64,000 nt of DNA from Gracilimonas sp965227785 (GTDB lineage: Bacteria > Bacteroidota > Rhodothermia > Balneolales > Balneolaceae), in the NCBI RefSeq assembly GCF_965227785.1, contig NZ_OZ245785.1:2542001-2606000 (forward strand), written 5' to 3'. Each line of letters starts with the position of its first letter. The stretch's first letter is position 1. The position numbers and the translations under genes are program-made. This document shows positions 15,672-25,317 of this stretch, in pieces. The notes beneath the pieces are model-generated. The model made no database searches. It was not told the DNA's origin and saw only the letters and a program-made list of their open reading frames with translations.

Positions 15672-17498
15672 ATGTCACAAGATTTAAGAAATATCGCCAT
15701 CATCGCTCACGTAGATCACGGGAAAACCACACTCGTTGATCAGATTCTAAAACAGAGCGGAACATTCAGAGAGAACCAGCAGGTAGAAGAACGTGTGATG
15801 GACTCCGGTGATCTGGAGAAAGAACGCGGTATTACGATCAGCTCCAAAAATACGGCTGTAAACTGGAAAGGTACCAAAATTAACATCGTTGATACTCCAG
15901 GTCACGCCGACTTTGGAGGAGAAGTAGAGCGAATCCTGAAGATGGTTAATGGAGTGATTCTTCTGGTAGATGCAGCCGAAGGTCCGCTTCCCCAAACTAA
16001 ATTTGTACTGAGAAAGTCGCTCAGTTTAGGTTATCAGCCTATTGTGGTTATCAATAAAATTGACCGAAAGGATGCTCGCCCGGATGCGGTACTTGATGAG
16101 ATCTTTGATCTTTTTGTGATGCTGGATGCCAGCAACGAGCAGCTTGATTTCCCGGTTCTGTATGCCATTGCTAAAGATGGTGTAGCCAAGGATGAGCTGG
16201 AAGAAGAAGGCTCCGACCTTTCTCCGCTGATGGATAGAATTGTAGAGCATGTACCGGCGCCTGAGCAAGACACCGATTCAAAGTTCAAGATGTTAGTAAG
16301 CAGTATCGACTGGAACGATTATGTAGGCCGAATTGCGGTTGGCCGTGTAGAGCAAGGTACCATCAAAATAAACCAGGAAGTGGCCCTGATGAATGGTAAA
16401 GGCGAGGTGAAAGAAAAAGCCCGTGCTACCAAATTATTCTCTTTCGAAGGATTGAAAAGAGAGCCGGTTGATCAAGCGCAGGCCGGAGATATCATTGCCC
16501 TCGCGGGTTATGAAGAAGTGAACATCGGGGATACTCTGACCGATACCGCTGATATGACACCCCTGGAATATGTGGATCTCGATCAACCCACCATCGCGAT
16601 GTATTTCCGCGTAAACAACTCTCCTTTTGCCGGAAAAGAAGGGGATTATGTAACCTCCAACCAGTTGAAAGATCGCCTGTACCGTGAAACCAGAACGAAT
16701 GTGGCGATGCGGGTTGAGCCGACTGACAGTCCGGATATTTACAAAGTTTCCGGACGGGGTGAATTGCAAATGGCCATCCTGATTGAAACCATGCGCCGGG
16801 AAGGGTTTGAGTTTTCAGTATCACGACCGGAAGTTCTTTTCAAAGAAGTGGATGGGGTAACTCACGAGCCCGTTGAGGAAGTGGTTGTAGATGTGCAGAC
16901 TGATTACAGCAACCGTGTGATTGATAACCTGCAGAAACGTAAAGGAATTATGACTTCCATGAGCCAGGAGGGTGAGAATAATCGGATTCAATTCCGTGTA
17001 CCTTCCCGTGGATTAATTGGTTTCCGTGGAGAGATGCTGACCGAAACACGCGGAACCGGAATCATGCACCAGCAATTTGATGGGTATGAGCCTTATGCCG
17101 GCGAAATCCCCGGTCGTAATCGAGGAGCCCTGATAGCTCTTGAGCAAGGTGATGTAACCGGATATGCCCTGGAAGGTGTTCAGGATCGTGGCGAGTTTTT
17201 TGTGAAGCCCGGAGACCCTGTTTATATGGGCCAAGTTGTAGGCGTGAATAAGCGAAGCGAAGATATGGTGGTAAACGTAGTGAAGAAGAAAAACCTGACC
17301 AACCACCGTGCCACTCAAACAGCAGATTCAGTAAAATTGAATCAGGCTAAAGATTTGAGCCTGGAACAATGCATTGAATTCATTGACAATGATGAACTGC
17401 TTGAAGTAACGCCACAAGCTCTGCGCATTCGTAAAATGTATCTGGATCATAATGACCGTAAGCGAGCTGAGAAGCAAAAAGCCAGCGCTAAAGTTTAG
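15672..17498 (+). CDS. typA: Ribosome-associated translational GTPase TypA/BipA
   Basis: EF-G-like GTPase involved in ribosome assembly and stress adaptation. G1 is AHVDHGKTT (12-20), the switch region DSGDLEKERGITI, G3 DTPGHADF and G4 NKIDR. The C-terminal TypA-specific part includes RGLIGFRGEMLTETRGTG and NVVKKKNLTNHRA. 608 residues is the normal length. It is monocistronic, preceded by about 190 bp of non-coding DNA with no confident promoter. Confidence 0.97.
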   Translation: MSQDLRNIAIIAHVDHGKTTLVDQILKQSGTFRENQQVEERVMDSGDLEKERGITISSKNTAVNWKGTKINIVDTPGHADFGGEVERILKMVNGVILLVDAAEGPLPQTKFVLRKSLSLGYQPIVVINKIDRKDARPDAVLDEIFDLFVMLDASNEQLDFPVLYAIAKDGVAKDELEEEGSDLSPLMDRIVEHVPAPEQDTDSKFKMLVSSIDWNDYVGRIAVGRVEQGTIKINQEVALMNGKGEVKEKARATKLFSFEGLKREPVDQAQAGDIIALAGYEEVNIGDTLTDTADMTPLEYVDLDQPTIAMYFRVNNSPFAGKEGDYVTSNQLKDRLYRETRTNVAMRVEPTDSPDIYKVSGRGELQMAILIETMRREGFEFSVSRPEVLFKEVDGVTHEPVEEVVVDVQTDYSNRVIDNLQKRKGIMTSMSQEGENNRIQFRVPSRGLIGFRGEMLTETRGTGIMHQQFDGYEPYAGEIPGRNRGALIALEQGDVTGYALEGVQDRGEFFVKPGDPVYMGQVVGVNKRSEDMVVNVVKKKNLTNHRATQTADSVKLNQAKDLSLEQCIEFIDNDELLEVTPQALRIRKMYLDHNDRKRAEKQKASAKV

Positions 17499-17520
17499 CT
17501 GAACTATTTCATTGAGTAGA

Positions 17521-17590
17521 AATTTTAAATGTTGAATGCTGAATGTTAAATGGGGTTTTTATGCCATTTAACACTCAACATTTAAAATTG
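17521..17590. repeat. Inverted heptad repeat between convergent genes; possible bidirectional terminator
   Basis: The left arm (17521-17553) carries heptads AAATGTT, GAATGCT, GAATGTT, AAATGGG. The right arm (17564-17589) is its reverse complement except that it is one 7-bp unit shorter. The hairpin loop is about 10 bases and includes a T run. It fills the gap between the typA stop and the stop of the convergent T9SS gene, so it may terminate both. Confidence 0.7.
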
Positions 17591-17594
17591 ATTG

Positions 17595-19861
17595 TTACTT
17601 AATCAGTGTAAGTTTCTTGGTGATTACTGTCTGGTTTACTTCAAGCCGGTATAGATACATACCTGATGATAAGTTTCCGGCGTTGAATGTAACTTCATAT
17701 TCTCCGGCCGGTTGTGTTTTTCTATTCAGTAACGTGACTACTTCTCTTCCAAGCATATCATACACTTTTAAACTGACGGTACTGCTTGATGGAATCTGGT
17801 AGCGAATGTTGGTGCTTGGGTTGAACGGATTTGGGTAATTCTGATTTAGTTGAATATCAACAGGAATCGCACTGCTGAGCGGTTCTTCAGTTGAAGTTGC
17901 AATACCGCCTCTGTTTGACGTTGAATAGATGGTTCCTTTTTCTCCCACAATCCAGCCGGAACCATTGCCTGTAAATTCGATAGCATGGAAGTTCTTTTGA
18001 GTGAGGCTGTAGTCCGTTTCGAAGTTCGCTCCACCATCTACTGTTTTCAAGATGCGGCCGCCATCACCAATTACAAGTCCACTGTCTTCAGAGAAGAAGT
18101 GCAGGTCATTCAAATCAAAACTGGTAAAGGTAGAAAGCTCGGTCCAGTTTTCGCCGCCGTCGGTAGTTTTTATCATATCTCCGCGCTCCATGGTTACATA
18201 TCCGGTAGAGCTGTCCAGAAAATGCATGCCAGTTATTTCCGGGCCAAAGCCGTCTTCTTCATACTGTATGTCCCAGGTTGTTCCTCCATCCGATGTGGAA
18301 GCAATCATTTCCTGTCCCGACATCCATCCATTGTCTTCATCCTGGAAGCTGATCATTTCAAAATCGGAATAAGAAATATTATTGGGTTCAGTAATGGCGT
18401 TCCAGGTACTTCCACCATCGGTTGTTTTCAGAAGCATGTCTTCCGCTTTTATAAAACCGATCTGTGCATCAATAAACTGTACATCTTCCAGGTTGTTGGT
18501 CTTTTCATGTTCAGCAATTCCTGTGTCGATCTTGTTCCAGGTAGCTCCCTGATCAGAAGAATGATAAACCAACCAGACAGAACCTCCGGTGTAGTGGTCT
18601 GTCCCAATGGCCCAGATGTTGTTATTGTCCACATAAGCCACGGCTGAGAAATCTTTTCTGCCTTGCAGGGTTAAATTGTTCTCCCAGGTAGCACCTCCAT
18701 CGGTTGTGGTAAATATTTTTCCATGAACTCTTTCTTCGGTTACAAAGGCTCCTTGACTTTCATTGATAAAGGAAACATCCGCAATATTGAATCCGGTGAT
18801 AAGCCCGGAGTTCAGCGTATCATCGGTGAGGGTGAATGAAGCAGTAGCTCCGGACGCCCCAACAGCGAGCCAGTTGCCCTCAAATTCATCGATATCATAC
18901 CAGGTAATAGGGCCTGAACCGTCTGATATCACTTCCCAGGTAGCTCCGTCATCAGAGGAGTGCAAGATGGCATTTTGAGTTGTTTCAGTAAAGCTATCTG
19001 CTCCTCCGGCAAGAATAATTTCACCATTACTGCCCAGTTCGATGTCGTAAAAAGGTGCTCAAATTCATAGTCAATGACAGACCAGGTAGAACCGCCATCT
19101 GTTGTTTTTAAGATGAAACCCACAAAGCCACTGTTATATGTCTCCCCGATAACGTATCCGGTTTGGTCATCAGCAAAGGCAATGTTGTAGAGGTCATCGG
19201 AGCTGTTAAGAGATTGAAACCCACCATAGGAAACGGTATCGATCTGAAGGGCAGATTCCCAACTGGCACCGGCATCGGTTGATTTGTAGAGCGAACCGGA
19301 CTCACCGGCCACCCAGAAGGTGGTATCATTCACAATGTGAAAATCCAATAGGTTTTCAGTTCCTGCGGTAACCGAGCTCCAGCTTTCTCCTCCATCAGAA
19401 GTAAAAAGAATATCTCCATCGGCGGAAGCAACCCATCCATTTTGAGAATCCAGGAATTCAATATCATTAAAGTTGCTGAAGTTAAAGGAAGAGCGAACAT
19501 CCCATGTTTGTCCACCGTCTTCTGTTTTGGCGAGCATTTCAGAACTTCCTCCCCCAGCGGTGGAAAATGGTCCTCCAACAAAACCGGATTCAGCATCAAA
19601 AAAGAAAATACCCTGATAATTGCGACTGTCACCATAAGAGATGTCGGCCCATGTAGATCCGCCGTCTGAGGACTTTAAAATGGTTCCGTTATTACCAATA
19701 GCATAAGCAATTTGATTAGTAACAAATTGTACTTCGTTTAGATCAGATGAAGTTATGTTTCCGTTTACGGTTTGCCAATGTTGTGCGGACACCAACTGAA
19801 CAATTAGAAATGAAAAAATGAATGAAAGGAGGGCTGATAATTTAAATCCCGAAAATTGCAT
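17595..19861 (-). pseudogene. Frameshifted secreted YCF48/BNR-repeat protein with T9SS C-terminal sorting domain
   Basis: The first part (19861 down to about 19053) has a signal peptide ending LVSAQ and repeated (S/T)xDGGxTW sialidase-like motifs. After EFEHLF it shifts frame in a run of five T (A on the plus strand, 19049-19053). Adding one base restores YDIELGSNGEIILAGGAD and joins smoothly to the second part. The repaired protein is about 755 residues with about a dozen DGG-W motifs, a beta-propeller type. It ends in a T9SS type A tail (NQNYPNPFNPSTNIRYQI, GMYLYRLEVN, KKLTLIK). Either a real recent pseudogenisation or a homopolymer sequencing error. Upstream is recG on the same strand. Confidence 0.85.
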
Positions 19862-19986
19862 AGTTAAGACTGTTATAGTTTTTGATTGTATACCATTAGC
19901 AATCTTACATACGAATGGGAAAAGAATTAAGGCTCAAATTAATCTCGACTTAGAAACTAACTGAAACTCTCACTTAAGGCAGGTGC

Positions 19987-22056
19987 TTATCCCATTCCAT
20001 AAAACTTCACCTTTTCTTTGAAATAGGGAGTAAAAACTTTTTTCAGATTCTTATTGTGAGAAGATTGAAGATGAGGATCTTCGGTAAGTAGTTCTTTAGC
20101 TTTTTCTTTGGCTTGTACCAAAAGGAACTGGTCTTCTACGATGTCGGCAAATTTAAAATCAGGCAGGCCGCTTTGTTTGGTGCCGAGAAAGTCGCCGGGC
20201 CCCCGAAGTTTGAGGTCGGCTTCGGCGATGCGAAAGCCGTCGTTGGTTTCTTCCATGGTTTTGAGACGGAAAGCACCGGCTTTGCTCACTTTTACGTCGG
20301 GCATCAGGATGCAGTAGCTTTGTCGTTCGCCCCGGCCAATGCGTCCGCGAAGCTGATGAAGTTGTGAAAGCCCAAAACGTTCGGCATGTTCGATAATCAT
20401 GATAGAGGCATTTGGTACATCTACTCCAACCTCAATTACTGTAGTAGAGACCAGAATCTGGAGTTCATTATTGATAAAAGCCTTCATGGTTTCATCTTTC
20501 TCCTCGGTTTTCATCCTACCGTGAATCAAACCAACATTGAAATCAGGAAACTGCTTTTTGAGTTTTTCAAATCCGGCTGTGGCATCCTTCAAATCCAGTG
20601 CTTCTGATTCTTCCACCAGCGGGTAAACCACATATACCTGTCCGCCATCATTCACTTCTTGCTGTACAAAACTATACACGTCCTCTCTTTTTTTATGAGA
20701 CCGAATAGCAGTTTTGATGGGTTTTCGCCCGGCCGGTAAATCTTTGATAATAGACACATCCAAGTCTGCATACACCGTCATGGCCAAAGAACGGGGAATA
20801 GGAGTTGCACTCATTACCAACATATGCGGGTGACTTCCTTTATTAAGCAGATCGGATCTTTGCTTTACCCCAAACCGATGCTGCTCGTCGATTACCGCTA
20901 ACCCCAGGTTGTGAAAGCGAACAGTTTCTTGGATAATGGCATGTGTTCCAACAACGATATCACAATTCCCCCCCTCAATGTCTGTGAGTATATCAGTTCG
21001 TAAAGCTTTCTTTTGTGAACCGATGAGTAACCGAACAGTGATATCCAGTTCTTTGAGATGGTTACTGAGGGTGCGGAAGTGTTGTTCAGCAAGAATTTCA
21101 GTAGGGGCCAGAAAGGCTGCCTGAAACCCATTATCCAAAGCCATAAGCATGGCACCGATAGCGACGATGGTTTTTCCGGCGCCTACATCCCCCTGAATCA
21201 GCCGGTTCATTTGTTTGCCGGAACGGACATCCTTCTTAATTTCAGCCAGTGAGGATTTCTGCCCGTTTGTCAATTCAAACGGGAGCAGCTCATTAAAATA
21301 GCGGGAAGTGTAATTGCCGCTTTCGCTAAAAAGGTGACCATTAGCCCGCTCTTTTACCGTGTAGTTGATCTTCTCCATGCTTAGTTCAAATAGAAAGAGT
21401 TCTTCAAACTTAAACCGGTTAAGGGCATTCTTGTGCTCATTATGTGTTTCCGGAAAGTGAATCATGCGATAGGCTTCCGGTCGCTGAGGGAGCTTCATTT
21501 CAGAGATGAGTGATTCGGGTAAGAACTCGTTGGGAGTTACGTTGTTTAAAATCTGCTCCATCCAGCTTTGAACCAGTTTACTTGTAATGCGGGCTTTGCT
21601 TAATGCTTTGCTCCCCGGGTAAATAGGAAAGATGCGGGAGAAGGAATCGAGATCGTCATCGGAAGAGATTTTGTCAACTTCGGGGTGAGCAATAGAAATG
21701 GATCGCCCGTATCGTTTGGCAGCTCCGTAAAAAGCCACAAAGTCCCCTTCCTTAAAATACTTTCGAAAATACCCGACTCCCCGGAACCAAACTCCCTTTA
21801 CATCTCCCGACCCGTCATTAATGGTTACTTCAAGACGTTTTTTCTTTCCATAACCCGCCATATTGATAGTCGTTACTTTTCCTGCAACGGTAATTTCTTC
21901 ACCTGAGCCGGCCAGGTGTTTTATTTTTTGGGTATTGCTTCGGTCCAGATAACGGCGGGGGAAAAAGTTAAGTAAGTCCTTAACAGAGTGGATGCCCTCA
22001 GTGCTTAATGAATCAAGCCTTTTGGTACTAAGATTAGATAAGTCGGAAAGCTTCAA
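19987..22056 (-). CDS. recG: ATP-dependent DNA helicase RecG
   Basis: Branch-migration helicase that regresses stalled forks. The N-terminal wedge/OB domain (about 55-140) includes GDVKGVWF. Helicase motif I is GDVGAGKT (289-296), motif II DEQH (390-393) and motif III MSATPIPRSLA. RGRIGRGERQSYC (motif VI) and the RecG-specific C-terminus LRGPGDFLGTKQSGLPDFK follow. 689 residues is normal. The ATG at 22056 faces the divergent rpsL promoter region. Confidence 0.97.
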   Translation of the reverse strand: MKLSDLSNLSTKRLDSLSTEGIHSVKDLLNFFPRRYLDRSNTQKIKHLAGSGEEITVAGKVTTINMAGYGKKKRLEVTINDGSGDVKGVWFRGVGYFRKYFKEGDFVAFYGAAKRYGRSISIAHPEVDKISSDDDLDSFSRIFPIYPGSKALSKARITSKLVQSWMEQILNNVTPNEFLPESLISEMKLPQRPEAYRMIHFPETHNEHKNALNRFKFEELFLFELSMEKINYTVKERANGHLFSESGNYTSRYFNELLPFELTNGQKSSLAEIKKDVRSGKQMNRLIQGDVGAGKTIVAIGAMLMALDNGFQAAFLAPTEILAEQHFRTLSNHLKELDITVRLLIGSQKKALRTDILTDIEGGNCDIVVGTHAIIQETVRFHNLGLAVIDEQHRFGVKQRSDLLNKGSHPHMLVMSATPIPRSLAMTVYADLDVSIIKDLPAGRKPIKTAIRSHKKREDVYSFVQQEVNDGGQVYVVYPLVEESEALDLKDATAGFEKLKKQFPDFNVGLIHGRMKTEEKDETMKAFINNELQILVSTTVIEVGVDVPNASIMIIEHAERFGLSQLHQLRGRIGRGERQSYCILMPDVKVSKAGAFRLKTMEETNDGFRIAEADLKLRGPGDFLGTKQSGLPDFKFADIVEDQFLLVQAKEKAKELLTEDPHLQSSHNKNLKKVFTPYFKEKVKFYGMG

Positions 22057-22174
22057 CTGATATAAAGTTATATATCGATCTATATTCTATAGATCAAAAA
22101 TTGGGGTTATTTTTTTATTCTACAAGACGCCAAGGTGTATTTCAGGAAAAAGAGGAAATAATTCGGATAATTTT

Positions 22175-22207
22175 TTTGCATTCATGTGGTAACGTTGCCT
22201 ATATTTG
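22175..22207 (+). promoter_or_regulatory. Promoter of the rpsL-led ribosomal protein operon
   Basis: A perfect TATATTTG (TAnnTTTG -7 box) at 22200-22207 follows a TTTG at 22175-22178 with 21 bp between. It lies 40 bp upstream of the rpsL start. The spacing is slightly longer than the usual 19-20 bp. Confidence 0.6.
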
Positions 22208-22247
22208 CAAGCTCTCGATTCGATGGCAATAACCAAATAATTGAACA

Positions 22248-22622
22248 GTGCCTACAATACAACAACTCATACGAAAAGGTAGAAAAAGCAAGGTAAGTAA
22301 AACAACTGCTCCTGCGTTGCAGAATTGTCCGCAGAAGCGTGGTGTTTGTACTCGCGTTTATACAACTACGCCCAAAAAGCCGAACTCGGCATTGCGTAAA
22401 GTAGCTCGTGTACGTTTGACTAACGGAATTGAAGTTTCGGCTTACATTCCGGGTGAAGGTCACAACTTACAGGAACACAGTATTGTATTGATCCGTGGTG
22501 GTCGTGTAAAAGATTTGCCCGGTGTTCGATACCATATTATTCGTGGAACATTAGATACTGCGGGTGTTGAGGGTAGAACTCAAAGCCGTAGTTTGTATGG
22601 CACCAAGAAGCCGAAAGGGTAA
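22248..22622 (+). CDS. rpsL: 30S ribosomal protein S12
   Basis: Decoding-centre protein. Starts with GTG (MPTIQQLIRKGR) and contains the canonical TTTPKKPNSALRKVARVRL loop and LPGVRYHIIRGTLDTAGV. The Lys of the TPKKPNS segment, whose mutation gives streptomycin resistance, is wild type. First gene of the block rpsL-rpsG-fusA-tuf-rpsJ and onward. Confidence 0.98.
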   Translation: MPTIQQLIRKGRKSKVSKTTAPALQNCPQKRGVCTRVYTTTPKKPNSALRKVARVRLTNGIEVSAYIPGEGHNLQEHSIVLIRGGRVKDLPGVRYHIIRGTLDTAGVEGRTQSRSLYGTKKPKG

Positions 22623-22648
22623 CATTAAGAAATTAAGATTAATCGAGC

Positions 22649-23116
22649 ATGCGTAGAAAAACAGCAGAAAAACGAGATGTGCAAGCGGATCCAATTTTTG
22701 AGGATAAGCTGGTAACTCGGTTCGTGAACAACCTGATGCGGGACGGTAAGAAGAATGTTGCTCGCAAAATTGTATATCAGGCTTTTGAAGTTATTGAAGA
22801 GAAAACTGGCGAGACCGGAATCGATGTATTCCGCAATGCTTTGCAAAATTCAACTCCGGTGGTTGAGGTTAAATCTCGCCGGGTTGGTGGTGCTACTTAC
22901 CAGGTGCCTATAGAAGTTCGCCAGGAAAGAGGGACGGCGCTTGGGATGAGATGGCTCATCAAAGCTGCGCGTTCAAGAAATGACAAGTCGATGTCAATTC
23001 GTCTTTCAAGAGAATTGATTGACGCGTCTAACAATGAAGGAGGCGCCGTTCGTAAGAAGGACGAAACGCACCGTATGGCAGATGCTAATAAAGCTTTTGC
23101 TCACTTTAGATTCTAA
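22649..23116 (+). CDS. rpsG: 30S ribosomal protein S7
   Basis: Nucleates assembly of the 30S head by binding 16S rRNA. MRRKTAEKRDVQADPIFEDK and RRVGGATYQVPIEV are family hallmarks, and the ending RMADANKAFAHFRF is typical. 155 residues. It lies 26 bp after rpsL with no SD-like purine run, only an AT-rich leader. Confidence 0.98.
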   Translation: MRRKTAEKRDVQADPIFEDKLVTRFVNNLMRDGKKNVARKIVYQAFEVIEEKTGETGIDVFRNALQNSTPVVEVKSRRVGGATYQVPIEVRQERGTALGMRWLIKAARSRNDKSMSIRLSRELIDASNNEGGAVRKKDETHRMADANKAFAHFRF

Positions 23117-23141
23117 AAGAGATTATTGATTAATAAGTATT

Positions 23142-25283
23142 ATGTCTGAGACGAAGCAAAAAACAGATCCAAAAATTTTAGATAAAATCCGCCGGACGCG
23201 GAATATCGGTATCATGGCTCACATTGATGCTGGTAAGACAACCGTAACCGAGCGTATTCTTTTTTACACCGGCCGTAGCCACCGAATTGGTGAGGTGCAT
23301 GATGGTGCCGCTACTATGGACTGGATGGAGCAAGAGCAGGAGCGTGGTATTACCATTACTTCTGCTGCTACTCACTGTATCTGGAAAGATCACCGGATTA
23401 ACATTATTGATACTCCTGGTCACGTTGACTTTACCGTAGAGGTGGAGCGTTCGCTGCGAGTATTGGATGGCGCGGTTTTCGTGCTTGATTCTGTTGGTGC
23501 TGTTCAGCCTCAGTCAGAAACAGTTTGGCGTCAGGCTAATAAATACGAAGTGCCTTGTATGGCATTCGTAAACAAAATGGATAAGGTAGGTGCTAACTTC
23601 TACAATGTTATTGATGAGCTTGACGAGAAGTTAAATGCAAATCCTATTCCAATTCAGATTCCAATTGGCGCTGAAGCTGATTTCCAGGGTGTTGTTGACC
23701 TTATTAACATGAACGCCATTATTTGGGATGACGAGTCTCTCGGTGCGAAGTATGAAGTAGTAGAGATTCCGGAAGACCTCAAAGAGAAAGCTGCTGAATA
23801 CCGTGGAATTATGCTTGAAGCGGTTGCTGATCAGAATGATTCTCTCATGGAGAAGTATCTGATGGAAGAAGAGATCAGTGCAGAGGAAATTATTGAGGCA
23901 TTACGTGAAGCTACTATTTCCAAAGATGTTACTCCTGTAATGTTGGGTACTGCACTCAAGAACAAGGGTGTTCAGGTGCTGCTTGATCGAGTGCTGGATT
24001 TCATGCCTAACCCGCTCGACATTCCTCCGGTTAAGGGTATTGACCCGGAAACAGAAGAAGAAGTGAAGAAGGCTCCGGATGTAAATGCGCCTTTCTCAGC
24101 ACTTGCGTTCAAGATTATGACGGATCCTTATGTAGGTAGACTGACTTTTGCCCGAGTATATTCCGGTCGTCTTGAAAAAGGTTCTTACATTCTGAATTCG
24201 TCTACCGGAAACAGAGAGCGTGTTGGTCGATTGCTTGAGATGCATGCCAACGACAAAAAAGATTTAGACTATATCCAGGCCGGAGATATCGCGGCTATTA
24301 TCGGTATTAAAGAAGTGCATACCGGTGACACTCTTTGTGATGAAGAGCACCCGGTAATCCTTGAGCAAATTACTTTCCCTGAGCCTGTAATTAAACTGGC
24401 TGTTGAGCCAAAAACTAAAGCAGACAGCGAGAAGCTTTCTACCGGGTTGCAGAAGCTGGCTGAAGAGGATCCAACCTTTCAGGTTAAAACAGATCACGAA
24501 ACAGGTCAGACAACGATTGCCGGAATGGGTGAGCTTCACCTCGAGATTATTGTTGACCGCCTGAAGCGTGAATTTAAAGTAGAAGCTAACGTTGGTGCTC
24601 CTCAGGTTTCTTACCGTGAAACTATTTCACAGAAAGTGGATCACCGGGAAATCTACAAGAAGCAGACTGGTGGTCGTGGTAAATTTGCTGATATCTCATT
24701 CGAGATCGGGCCAATTGCCGAATTTGAAGACTACGATGGTAATGAAGACAGGATTACCCGCGAAGAAGGATTTATTTTCATTAATGAGATTGTAGGTGGT
24801 AATATTCCTCGTGAATTTATCCCATCTGTAATGAAAGGATTCCAGCAGGCACTAACTGCCGGTATTCAGGCTAACTACTCTGTAGAAAATATTGGAGTAC
24901 GCTTGTATGATGGTTCTTATCACGATGTTGATTCTGACCAGTTGAGCTTTGAGTTATGTGCAAAACTCGGTTTCAGAAATTCAGCCCGTAAAGCCAAGCC
25001 AAAAATCCTTGAGCCGGTAATGAAAGTAGAGATCATTACTCCTGAAGAATACATGGGAGATGTAATCGGTGACTTGAACAGTCGTCGTGGAATTATGCAG
25101 AGCATGGACTCGAACAATGAAGGTTCAGTTGTTAAAGCTCATGTACCGCTTTCTGAAATGTTCGGTTATTCTACCGACTTAAGGTCTGCAACCCAGGGCC
25201 GCGCGGTATATTCAATGGAATTCTTCGATTATACTGAAGTGCCTGAAGCAATTGCTCAGGAAATCATCGAGAGCCAAACATAA
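23142..25283 (+). CDS. fusA: Elongation factor G
   Basis: Translocation GTPase. G1 AHIDAGKTT (26-34), switch MEQEQERGITI, DTPGHVDF, NKMDK, then domains II-V ending with GYSTDLRSATQGRAVYSMEF. 713 residues, so full length. G1 reads AHIDAGKT, as in canonical EF-G1. It lies 25 bp after rpsG and 34 bp before tuf. Confidence 0.97.
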   Translation: MSETKQKTDPKILDKIRRTRNIGIMAHIDAGKTTVTERILFYTGRSHRIGEVHDGAATMDWMEQEQERGITITSAATHCIWKDHRINIIDTPGHVDFTVEVERSLRVLDGAVFVLDSVGAVQPQSETVWRQANKYEVPCMAFVNKMDKVGANFYNVIDELDEKLNANPIPIQIPIGAEADFQGVVDLINMNAIIWDDESLGAKYEVVEIPEDLKEKAAEYRGIMLEAVADQNDSLMEKYLMEEEISAEEIIEALREATISKDVTPVMLGTALKNKGVQVLLDRVLDFMPNPLDIPPVKGIDPETEEEVKKAPDVNAPFSALAFKIMTDPYVGRLTFARVYSGRLEKGSYILNSSTGNRERVGRLLEMHANDKKDLDYIQAGDIAAIIGIKEVHTGDTLCDEEHPVILEQITFPEPVIKLAVEPKTKADSEKLSTGLQKLAEEDPTFQVKTDHETGQTTIAGMGELHLEIIVDRLKREFKVEANVGAPQVSYRETISQKVDHREIYKKQTGGRGKFADISFEIGPIAEFEDYDGNEDRITREEGFIFINEIVGGNIPREFIPSVMKGFQQALTAGIQANYSVENIGVRLYDGSYHDVDSDQLSFELCAKLGFRNSARKAKPKILEPVMKVEIITPEEYMGDVIGDLNSRRGIMQSMDSNNEGSVVKAHVPLSEMFGYSTDLRSATQGRAVYSMEFFDYTEVPEAIAQEIIESQT

Positions 25284-25317
25284 AAGAAATTAAACACTAA
25301 GATTAAACTATAGTATC

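Noticed and set aside
17985..18647. A 220-codon frame opposite the T9SS cargo gene
   Set aside because: Arises from the repeated DGGxTW codons of the real gene on the other strand.
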